55,745 nt of DNA. Source: Branchiostoma floridae. Its lineage: Eukaryota > Chordata > Leptocardii > Amphioxiformes > Branchiostomatidae. The stretch covers positions 20,643,015 through 20,698,759 of the forward strand of contig NC_049981.1 of assembly GCF_000003815.2 (NCBI RefSeq). Reading direction: 5' to 3'. Made by a program: the position numbers and the translations under genes. Each line of letters begins with the position of its first letter. The stretch's first letter is position 1. Below the pieces are notes generated by a model that made no database searches, was not told the DNA's origin, and saw only the letters and a list, made by a program, of their open reading frames with translations. This document shows positions 24,301 to 36,300 of the stretch, piece after piece.

Positions 24301-27300
24301 ACAATGCATGATGCCCCATCCAAAAGGGTTATACAAGCCCAGGTTTGAATGTGAAGTATCATCCCATTGACTTCCTGTCAGGTTTGTGGGAACTGATTGT
24401 TTCAAAGTCACCTTGGCTCGATGAGCAGGATGAGACAAGTCTTCTAGATCAGATTGTGGCTGAAGGGATCACCAGCCAGGCAGTCATGTGTGTCGAGCAC
24501 CATCTCTACATCTCAGCATACAGAATTTATAAAAGTTCCAGGTAGGGCTGCGTACCTAATACTTGTGCCTGTACCTGTAAAATTGTTAATGTACAGGTCC
24601 GATCCTAAACGTACCTGCACCTGAACAAGCTAATGCACTAGTGGACACTGCTTTTATAAACTACAGATAAGTAGATCCCCCATCAATTGTGACAATTGTG
24701 ATGATCTTTCCCTTGAATTTCAAAATTTAGGAAAACTTTCATCAAACAACTATCCCGAACTGTTCAAATATGCGAAATCCTCATACAAAGATGAAAATTC
24801 ATCGCTACAAAAAACACATTGACTATCAGTACATTTCTATCTTACACATACTGATAACTTATTCAGGTGCAGATACAGGTCTGGACCTATACCTTAACCT
24901 GTGTACCTGTACCTAAAGAGCAGCTTTAGTCCTTCATTAGTTTCTTGGGAGTACAGTATTTAAATTCTTCATTAGGTCAGATTTCAATGCACATGTAGCT
25001 CCACAGTTAGTCAGTCAATGTGCCTGATATATTGTATCATTGATTGCTGTATACTGATACAGCCAGATACAGCCAGAGTGCATCAAAGTCATTAGTGTGG
25101 TAATATATTGATACTGTTGTTAATGTTAACTAGAGTTCGGCGACCTCATACCTCCATGAAAATTTAGAGCTTTCGTAAATTTCAGGCAATTGACCAACAC
25201 ATCAACATAATTCATGCATGGTGTTGTTCATCATTGACTAACGTACACATGTCACAATTATAAAATTCCCATTATTGATCATAAAGCGGTTTTGAATTTT
25301 TACATAAATTATGCAAATAAGTTCCTCATTACCATATTTGGTATCTGCTTATATTCCACCTATCATAATTAACATGTGTTACGTGTATTGAGGTCCAGTT
25401 ATTGAAAACAATGGAACTATACAATTTCCTCATTAATTATGCAAGTTAAGTCCTCATTTGCATAGCATGCATATCATTGTGAACATCTTTGCCTAAGCTA
25501 CCTGCATGCCTAAAATGCAGGCAATCCGTTGTTCTTTTCTGCAGTTATCCGCTTTGGAGTGTCTTGACAAAAATGCCCCTGCAGTTCCACAATTAAATGT
25601 CAGGGGACTGAAACTTGCCCCACATTTTTATGTCGCTAAAAGCTATCTACCACTTAAATGTCACGACCATATCACGTCAGTGACAAGAGATACATTGAAA
25701 AAACTGCTATGATAGAATATTCTCATTAATTATGCAAATGTATTCCTGATTTGCATAATTAGTATCTTATCGTGTACAACATTGTCTAAGGTACCTACAT
25801 ACCAAAAATCATGAAAATCCGTTGTTCCCTTCTTGAGTTATCCTCGTCAGAAGTTTTTGACAAAAATGCCCCTGCTATCCCCAAACTAGACGCTAGGGGG
25901 CCCAAACTTATGTCATTTCTTCCTGAGCACAAGAGCTATCTAACACTTAAAAATCGTGACCATAGCATGTTCAGAACACGAGATAGCAAAACCGGAAGTT
26001 GCGCTGCAGCACCAAGGGGAGTTGCTAGGGGGCCCAAAATCTAATCATTTCCAGCTTTCGTCACACACTACCAACACACCAAGTATGAAACCAATCCACC
26101 CAGCCGTTCTTGAGTTATCTTGTTTACACACACACAAACACACAAACACACAGACACACAAACGCGGGGTAAAATATAACCTCCATGACATTTCATGGAG
26201 GTAATAATTAACATACCAATACATAAGCAGAATAAGACATACAAATATCTTTTTTGCTGGAAGAATTTTGGCCAGAGTGAGCATTGGAAGGATAGGTAGG
26301 ATGCAAGCATGAGTGATTTAGGCAATATTCAGCTGGGTTTCAATGATTTTGTAAAGTTTAACAAGACAACTGAGTGTGTATTTGCAGAAGGAACAGAGCA
26401 GAAAGGTAAAATGTCCTTGCCTTGCCCATGTATCTCCAGAAAGTGATGGTAGACTCTTTGTTTTTTGTTTATTAACTGCATGTTAGGAACTGCTCTGTGG
26501 TGTAGCACAGTTTGTAGCTTTTATTGTTTTAGAATATGGATTTTTAAAGCATTTGCTTCCCATCTCATCTATTGGTATACAATGTATTCCCGTTGATGAT
26601 TGACGATGGAAAAAAATGTCAGCATCATTTGCTCTGAAATACCTGAATCCAAATCAACACTATCCACTGTAATTTATACATTAGACAATTTACAGGCATT
26701 CACCCGCCAGGTGCAATATGTACAAATGTAGCTGCCTGAATTTGCTCTGCGTTGCTTTCACTTTACAGTTAGCAGATTGAGCAGGCCATGCTGCAGAGAT
26801 TGCATTTCCCCCGCACGTCATCAGTACAAATTACTCTGATCAACAGCCTGCAAAATGTGCACGCCATTTGGACATATTGAATCTGTTTCAGTTAATTGAT
26901 CTACTGCCACACAGAAAGAGTCAAAGAGAGTGCATGTATGAATATGTGACAATCTAGACATATTGTACAATTATTCTATTTCAACCAAAATGAACGTTAG
27001 CACCTTATGTAAGTTTCTGCCTACCCGGATTGTGTTGAATACGTCAGAAGAGTTTCTTAGGCGTAAAGTAACTTTCTCCCATGTGTGGATACAGCTTTAG
27101 AAATGTCACATTGTGTAACACATACTGTGGGTGGACAGACACAGTATGATTTGTGCATGTGTGGGTGTATGTATAAAGTGTTTTTTGCTTTTGAAGTTCA
27201 AGGAGGTTTTGCTACTTTTGTCCATTATGTGAGCCGCCTCCTTGACAGCATGTACATGTTGGCCTCAAGCCTCAAACCTCTACATTTGAAAGAACTCAAC

Positions 27301-30300
27301 ACACTGGAAAAAGGAAGGTGTTGCCCTACGTGCTTGGCTGAAAACGTGAGCCATTAGCAAAACCCTTCTGGCTAACGAAAAAGTATCATGCTTCGTCTCA
27401 GTCTAACGTAGCCCACTTTACCTACCTTACATTTTACATGCCAGTACAGAATTAAATGCAGTCATGCACAGGTTTTATCTGTGAAAGCTTGAGTATAAGT
27501 TCTAAAAAAAATGTCAACGTTGTTTATAACAATTTGTGAACTCTCTTGTGTATTTGCAGATTGACTATCCTGATGTTCAACTAATGCGGCCAGGGCTCCG
27601 AACGTCATACGCGACCATGAACTTAGAGAAACTTCTCACCACCGAGCAGGAGGAGAAAAAGGCTCGGACACGAGGCTCCCACTCCTCACAGGAGGAAAAT
27701 GAGGTAAAGACAGCATGTTAGATTGTCTGTACAATTATTGTGGCACTTAAAACTAGGATGAGAAAGCCTAGCAATGTGTGTATCTTCCTCATGTATATGT
27801 ACCAGTGGCTGTATGTGAGGTGCAGGACTGTCCCTCCATACCAGGGCAGAAACAAGGCTTGCTGGGCCATGTGAGTAAAAAAAAAAATCTGACATGAAAT
27901 TGGCGCCAGTGTATTTTCCTAATCTTAGAATTACAGATTCAACAATTCACCAAAATTAACAACATAGGCTCCTAAACAATGAGTAGGGTTGTATAAAACT
28001 TAATGCTGGAGACAGCCTGGTGGTGCAACTCTTCTCAACCAACTCGATTTGTTTCCAGCTTCCAGCAGAGCTGCAGCAGGTGCAAAACCTCCTGGTTCAG
28101 ACGGAGTTGAAGCTTCACCGTGGGGGGTCTATCTGCTCGCGGAGCAGCGACTCCGGCAGCAGCTTCTCGGACAACCTGACGAGGTCAGAGAGCGTTGAAC
28201 TGGACCTGAGCGGCCTGCAGGAGAGCGTGGTGGACTCTGATGATGAAGAGGATGGCATGAGCCAATCTTCTGAGGTGAGGATCAGTGCTGAACATCGAGG
28301 CTTGCATACTTGCCTGGGGCGCTCCCGCAATGGGGCTTTGAAAGATTCCATTAAGATAGGGCAAGGAGAGTTCAGTTGGGTTCAGAATGGAGGGTGCCAT
28401 TTCATAGGTATAAGCATTTAGTAAAGCAATTTTTGTGCCTTACTATGATTGAATGTGAAGGGATTCAATTAAGTTCACAGAAGATTGATGATTTTTGCCT
28501 CCAAAGCTTTAAAGTGATCTGAGGCAACGAAATGAATATGACTCAAAGATGTATACATGTCATGGCTTATACAAACGTAATATAACACAGGCTTTGCAGT
28601 TGAACTTACTTTCACTTTGACATTTTTTGTCTAAAACTTAAACATGAAAACTTTCCATAACCCATTTTGATAAAATACTGATAGGAGTAAGTAAGAAGTT
28701 TGTTTTTCCTTTCATAAGCCAGTATCATATAAGTATTTTAACTGTATATTGCATACTATCTTTGTACTGTTCATGGTTGTGAGAACTATAGCAAGTGATT
28801 TGTGTTTATTTCCAGTGTCTTCTTGTTCGAGATGTTGTAAGGGACTGTTTAGAAAAGGACCCCTCAGAAAGAACAGATGACGACATTGGTAAGAGGAGGT
28901 TATTAATGAAAATGTCAGTTGCATGTAGAAAGCATGGTTGTGTAACGTACATGTTCAATGTCATTACCCAACTGAAAAATGTACTCAACTTAAGGCACTT
29001 GTTGTGAGCACTGAGTATTCCTGAGAATCAAAACTCTTTGTGCATGTGAAATGTGCAAATGTTTGTAGCATGTCTATCTACTACAGCATTGAAGAATCAT
29101 TGTAAGTTGTTGTACAGAAGCTGTTATTCGCTTAAGTCAAGTCCAAATTGGGTAGTTACATTTTTTTTCACTTCTTTTCAAAATAATCACTGTTGAGTCT
29201 TAGAATTTGCATGTAAGAGATGAGGTCTAAATTGTGTGATTATTAATTACCCCACTGCTTTGCAGAATTGGATTGAACTAGATTGACATTCTTTGATAAT
29301 GACTTTGCAGAATCCCTGTTGGAGTTCATGCAACATTTGCCAGCGTTTGCCAACATGACGTTAGCAGTGCGGAGGGCGCTGTGTGCATGTATGGTGCTGG
29401 CTGTGGTGGAGAAGGCAGGGACTGTGGTACTTAATGATGGGGAAGAGGTGAGAAATGTCATGTTTTACAAGCTAACTTACAACTCCTTAACCTTAGTTCA
29501 GACCCTTGTATTTGTTGTAATGCCTTGTAGCACACAGGGCAGTTAGTTTCCTTACTGTTTCTGTAGCATGGTATAATATAACATAAAATGTATTTCTACA
29601 GGGAGGGGTTGCTAGCCATTCCCCTTAAGCATGCTTGAGTCATCTCCTCAAACACTGTACCCCCACTATAAGTCCCTTCCTGAAAGATTGGGGCAGACCC
29701 GACCTTGATGCCCTTGCCAGGATTGAATCAGGTTATCCCAGTTACCAACTTATTGGAACCAGTAACTCAACAGCTACCAGTTGAGCTATGGGGACATCCC
29801 TACAATTCCTTAACTACCAAGTATATATAATTATATATTTCAAGATATCTGAACACAGAGACTCAAATTACAATGAAAAAAAAAAACATTTGAAGGGTCA
29901 GAGCTTGAGGAAAAGTGTGTCTTGAATGAAGCTTTTTTAAATTTCATTCCTATTTTCCTATACCATATTATCATTCTTCCTTGTAATTTGTAGGGGGGGG
30001 GGGTGATTTTGCTCACAAACTGTCATCATGCATGTCCGTGAAGATAAGAACGTACTCAAAAGGCATTCCCAAGCCCTGCCATTCCTTACAACACTCCTCC
30101 TCCCTCACTCATTCACGTTATGTATGTATGTTATGCTCTTCATCTTTTCTTCATCATACTCCTTTTGCTGTCTTTTACAAGTTTTGAATCCGGCTTGACA
30201 GGCACCTGCATTTCACAAGCTCAAAATGCTAATGCTACAAAAAAATGTAAAGCGTGAGTTCATCGATAGTATTGAACACCTGCTTCTTTCAGGGTTTTGG

Positions 30301-33300
30301 AAGGTTGTTTCATTTTCTATTATCTACGGACGAGTGCGATGACATAGACAGTGTGTGTGGTTCAAATTAACATGTACATGTACTTGGTCTCTCTTTGGAA
30401 TGATGTGAAATGTACCAAATCAGATTTGCCCAGTTTAAAAGTGGTGATGAACAAGACATACCTTGTCTAGACAGTTAACCTTTACCCTACAGAGGTAGCC
30501 TTTTTGGCAGCAGATTTTATTGGTTACAGTATGTGTAGACAGCAGAGAGAAGGTTAGGAGAACCACATCCTATAGATGTTGGTAATGGTTTCCTGCTGTT
30601 ACTAACATTGTAAGTGTGAGGTAGACTCTTATGTAAGCACTGACGCACAGTGATTTCCCAGAGTAACCAGACAGAAACCAAGTAAATAGACACCTACATC
30701 TAGACTACGTACTAAAAGCTTGGGATAAACAGATAGCACATTATTGGGACTGACCGTTGGAAGGGCTGCAAGAGGCTTGGTTTATTCAAGTTGTATGTAC
30801 TGGTAGCTCTATATAATGATGTTGTTGGACTGAGACTGTGTGTAGGTATACAATCATGTGCTTCTGATCTGACGGTGGTGGCTTTGATACAGTTGAAAAT
30901 TTACTATGCAAATTGTAAGGCCACCGAGTCGAAAGTCGTACCCTTAGAATTTATAGGTGGATAGAGCATGTTTCCTTCTGTATTATGATATTCTAAAAAT
31001 ACGATTTATATAAATATGCATGATATATTTAGGGGAAAGATCAGTTGAAAATTCAATTTTCTAGATCCATTATCCAAATTGTATGGCTACTGAGTTGAAA
31101 GTCATATACAATATTTACTATCTATAGTTACATGGTGTACAGTGAATTACATATGTCATTTGAAGGAGCAATTGTTTCCTTTCTTTTTTCTTTTTATGGT
31201 ATTCTAAAGAGATGCATACTATATTTGGCTGTAAGGTCTGTTGATAATTCAAATCTCTAAATCCATTATCCAAATTGTATGGGCACTGGGCTGAAAGTTG
31301 TAATTTTTTAGCTATTTATAGTTACCAAAGTACAGTAAATTGCATATGCGGTTTGAAAGAACATGTTTCCTTTTATATCATGGTATTATGAGACATACAT
31401 GGTATATTTGGCATTAAGGTCTCTTAAAGATTCAAGTTTCTAAAGTACAATGCATGAATGTAATGAAGCCAGTGTTATATATATGCACCGTGTTATCTAT
31501 TGAAAATTAACATGTATAGAAAATTAATTTGGAATAGACATTTTTGTGCCTTTTTTTCTACATTATCTGTGTGTTTCATTGAAAGTAGCTTTCAGGCAAA
31601 TAAAGATATTGTTACTGTATTCTTATCATGTCTGATTCATGTTCCAGCTGGATTCCTGGTCGGTGATACTGAATGGTCATGTGGAAATCGAGCATGCAGA
31701 CGACGCTGTAGAAGAGCTGCATCTCGGGGACAGTTTTGGGATCTCCCCCACCATGGGGAAACAGTACCACAAGGGCGTCATGAGAACTAAAGTAGACGAC
31801 TGCCAGGTAAGGGCTTCAGCTTGAAGACTAGAAATACAGCACTGCTGTTGATGATTTCTTAATGCTGTCACAGACCTTCAACTTGAAAGGACACATCATT
31901 GCTGATTACATGTTACTAAATAAATCCTTCTTGTTGACTCATCTTTTTTCAAAGTTTAATCAAACCCCTTAGCCTCAAAGACTGAAGCATCACCATCACA
32001 TGCACAATCCCTTGAGCCACTCATTTTCCCAAACATCAAAATTGTTTAATTAGAAGTTGGGACCAAATGTTGATCAAAGCTTATATTCAAGTGTTTGCAC
32101 GGAATGATGTGTAGGTTGGCATTTGTGAAGATGATCTAAAGATAACTTGTCTCAGGCAACAGATGTTTGTCAATTGTCAAAGTGTTACTTGTAGATCCAA
32201 AACAGTGAACTAAGCAACTTCAAAGGACATAGAATTTCATTTGATCATTAGGAGAGGCAGAACTTAAACAGCAGAAGTAAGGTGTGTGCATAAAGGCTTT
32301 AAGGTTATTCACCCGGCTGATCAATTTTCCCCAAAGCCCTGTAATATTTTTTCTATTGAGCCGCTTATACCTGTAATATATGTTTTTTACTTCAAGACCA
32401 CCCTATTCTTACGTATCAATTAGTTATGAATATGGGAAAATGTTTATTCCAGTCAATTTTTTTGGGTGTCTCCGCTGGCGGAGACAGCCAAGTTAATCCC
32501 CTGTATAAACAATGACATCATTCTGCACATGCGCACTACTGTCCACAACAAACAAAATGGCGGACATGTCTGGCCTATTTTTCGTCACGGCGCACAGGCA
32601 TCAAAATAGCGACAGATACTTTTATTTCAAGGCTTGCTTGGTTTAGTTAGCCCGACGTTATTGGGTTCATGTATTTTTGTACATAAATAGCCCACATTGA
32701 ACGGTGCTGTTGCCTATTTCAGTTGCTTTTTTTATGGAAACAGTCACCAAAATGCAAGTGCGTAAGCGGCAGCGTAAGGCCGTAAATTTTTGGTAGGAAG
32801 TTTAGAAACTCTTGCACCGTTAAGAAGATTGGCTAGATTTTTGCGCCGCTAAAAATATTGGCTATATTCCGCTGTCGAATTCCGCGCACGGTCCTGTGGC
32901 GGTGGCATTCCGCGCTCGGCCCGTTGGTCCGTTGCATACCCCGGTGAGCTCGCCGCTAGATCTTCGGCGCTTAGAGTGTTGCCCGCCCGCCCGGTGCACT
33001 GCCGCATATCGGAGAATTTTTACGGTCTTGTTTCAGTTACGGGCGGTCGTAACTCGAAATGCCGGTTCAAAAGATGAATAGAAAAAAGTTGTTTACAGGC
33101 GTAAAAGCAGAACGGGCCCGGTAAACCTCCGAGCAGTTTAGTTGGCTGGCGGATAGAAAATTATGTCCTACACCGACAACGTGACCTACATTTCACCAAT
33201 CTCCAAGCAGCGGCCTTTTTGCCGCGAACACTGGCAGCCTTGCGTCTCCGCACCTTCTTCGACATCTGTCTTGATACGAAGCCTAGATCTTTGGCAACAT

Positions 33301-36300
33301 CAAGGTTGTCTAAAAAAAACTCTTGCTTCATTGCCTCCACGATACCAGGCACATTTTTTCACCGCGGCCGCCGCGCAGGGCCCCGGGCCCGGGAGACCCG
33401 CCATCTGTAAAGTCGGGTCTGGCGCATTACGTCATAGGTATCGGGAAAGATAAACAAGCCGGGGGAGGTGACGAAAATGGAGGAATAGCCAGATTTCTCG
33501 AGGTTTCTCGCGTTTTGCGAGATTGTACGAGAGTTCTAAAGCTGTTTAGGGGTCAAAAGGGGTCAAACTCGCCGAGAGGCAGCACGCCACCAAGTTTGGT
33601 GGAGTTTCGGCGCATTTTGCGCTCAAAATGGACTATTTATGGTTCACCGCTCAGTTTTATGGCCCTGTGGCCTCATTTAGCCCTAAAAGTAGGAAACGGG
33701 GAACATATCTGGCCACATATTCCCCTATATTCTTGAAGATAATCGTTCGATCTTCAAACTCGCGGTTGCGCAAAGGGCTATCTTGTTTGGTTCGTCAGGT
33801 ACGGAGACTTTATTTATTACCTAATTAAAAATCAATAAATTGGCAATAACTACCGACTGTTAGTAGTTATTTTCTTGCGCAACATACAATGCATAGCTTT
33901 GATGGTTATGTGTAAGAAAAATAACATTTTTATCCTGTAGGAAATAACAACGTGCTGTATTTTCTACTTAATGACAACAATATAAGGAGCAATAAAGGAG
34001 CAATAAAACATGATGACGTCATTCATATGGTCTAAAAAATTGCAATTGGCAAGACTATTTCATAGACAATCAATATTCAGTACAATCATATTCCTTTTCC
34101 CAAAAATGTAGGTTTTAAACTGAGGAAAACAATGGAAGGTCAAAATGCCAATTTATCCAACCTAGATACCTTAAGACAGCCTTTAAAGGAGAGCCATTTG
34201 CAAGAAATTGTTGTAAGATGAAGACATAATTGATACGTTTGATGTTTCAGATGAAAGTACAGCAAAGAGAAAAGAGCCGCATGTCATGTTCAGTCACTTC
34301 TTAATTTTATTTCCCTTCCCTGTTTTATGGCAGTCTGAACTTAGAAATTGCATCGACAAATTATACTAAGAAGGTTGCTTGTTAAGATAGCTACAGATTC
34401 AGGTCTCCTTTCCACTAGATAGCGATTGGTGAGCAAACATGTAATGACAAAAATTGGATTTATACTTTGATTTCGAATCATGTATCATGTAAAACTCTGA
34501 TTTGAAACATAACAAAATACACAAAACGTCAAAACATTTGTTCCATACATGTTTTTGTAAAATTTATGAAGCCGTAGTCACAAGAAGTTGACTAACTTGC
34601 TGTCTTGTCCTTCCAGTTTGTGTGCATCACTCAGAACGACTACTATAGAATATTGCACCAAGGAGAGGTCAACACCAGAAGGGTGGAGGAGGAGGGAGAG
34701 GTTGTCATGGTAACAGAACACAGAGAGCTAGATGGTGGGAACAGGAAGGGACACATAGTAATCAAGGTAATGATGGAGATGATATTTGTCAGATTCTAAT
34801 ATATGTGAAAGGAAAACACAGTAAGCATTTTTTTACAAGAATCTCTGCCCAGGAAAGCTGATTTTTTTAAAATCAAACTGCCAAAGAAGACAAGGTAAAA
34901 TGTGGACTCTGTGAACAGGTGGTCACTTTGATGGGATTTTTAATTCTTGAGTCAATGAAAAATTATCTACAGGACATTTATCACATTGACCAGGTGGTCC
35001 TTATGTAGAGATTGGACTTGTATGGGTTGGACTGCATTTAGATGTATGTATAGGATGCACATAATCATACTAATCCATCTATGTGACACATACATGTAGT
35101 ATATATCTTATATCAGGCCATCCTTTGATCTTAGAGTGGGAAAACCAAAGTATAAACATTAGTTTATATCCTGGACTATGGATTATAGTGAAATTATGAC
35201 CATAGCATGTCCAGGAAATGAGATATCAAAACTAGATGTCCTGCTGCAGTACCATGAAAAGCTGCCAGGGGCCCAAATAACATAAAGATCGATCAATAAC
35301 TACTTGAACAAGAGTTCGTAGACCTCAGGCCTGCATGAAATGTATGGGTGTCTGTAGACCTATTGTGTATTTTTTTTCCTTTTTGTCCGTGGTTGCGTGG
35401 TTGGAAAAGTGAGATTTTTACCGTGTTGGTTGTGCACCATGCAAAAGTCTGAAATTCAATTTTCGGGATGTGTAAGTTTGGGCATGGATGAACATTACTT
35501 ATTTGGGATTTCTTAAGCGTGTAACCAACCACAGTACCTTGAAGTTGTTGAGACGACTTTTCCTACCTTTTTTTGTCTCAGATGGCCCTTGTAGTTATTC
35601 TGTCACATATGATATATTCAGTACTGATATCTTCCTATTTCCATGTACTGACCTAATGCAGCTGCTAAATCTCCTTCGTGTGGCAATGATATTCATTAAA
35701 GATTTATTTCTGGAGTGCTATAACACTTGACACTGGAAGGTTATTTGCATAATTTGACCAATTAAGTTTTTACAGTAGTTCCATAGACAACATGATAAGT
35801 GGTAGCCCCCATCCAGCAGCAACAGTTAGTCCCCAGGGTGGTATGATATCTTTATTCAATCCATCCAACTAAAACCTAAATTTCTTGAAGTACCTAAGCC
35901 AAATTCAACAGCAAAATTTACTATTCAAAATGTCCTTGTCATTCCCATTCATAGAGTGGCAAGCTGCTGGCAACTTTAAAAAGTTCAGAAAGCTGTTGTA
36001 GTCAGAGTAAACACCCAGCAAACAACCCCCAAAATCAATGAGCAGTTGCTTAGAGGGGAAAAACAATTTCATCATATTTTTGCAGTGACAAAATGCAACA
36101 AACGATACCAATTTTAAAACAGAACAAGCCTTCTACCACTTAACCCTGTATCTACTATAGATAAAGCAGGCCCAAAAATCAAGCGAACATGACTAGCCCC
36201 AAACTACAAATTACCTGGCAGTGCATAAAATACGGAAATGGCACCCCCAAAGAAACAACAAGAAACACATGAAGATAATATACATACCTTTCTCTTACAC

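Larger units (their letters stand above)
17197..27559 (+). other. Intron 3 (10.4 kb, repeat-rich)
   Basis: The largest intron. It holds a possible 12-nt microexon (19614-19625), a LINE 3' remnant (about 19700-19950), an inverted-repeat element with an assembly gap (20536-20757), hairpin-ended repeats (20885-21100 and 25131-26210), a 1.43 kb TIR element (21229-22658), an exon-like segment (24382-24541) and a repeat rich in GTACCTGTACCT-like motifs (about 24545-24920). Nothing supported elsewhere. Confidence 0.65.
29448..31647 (+). other. Intron 7 (2.2 kb)
   Basis: Contains a tRNA-derived SINE on the minus strand (about 29601-29804), an A-run near 29877, an 11-G run near 29993-30003, and three degenerate AT-rich tandem copies at 30885-31440. 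Nothing else is supported. Confidence 0.65.
31807..34616 (+). other. Intron 8 (2.8 kb) with CpG-rich island
   Basis: AT-rich flanks surround a GC/CpG-rich block at about 32460-33780 (separate entry). A TGACGTCA CRE-type site lies near 34015. No further gene is supported. Confidence 0.65.

Noticed and set aside
25131-26210. Helitron interpretation of the hairpin-ended element
   Set aside because: A 3' hairpin is present, but there is no CTRR terminus after it or TC start in the expected place.
26045-26325. Cys/Val-rich frames near the CACACAAACACA tract
   Set aside because: Translations of a simple repeat.
29720-29790. Functional tRNA gene
   Set aside because: A and B box matches are present but the acceptor stem and anticodon arm do not fold; better explained as a SINE head.
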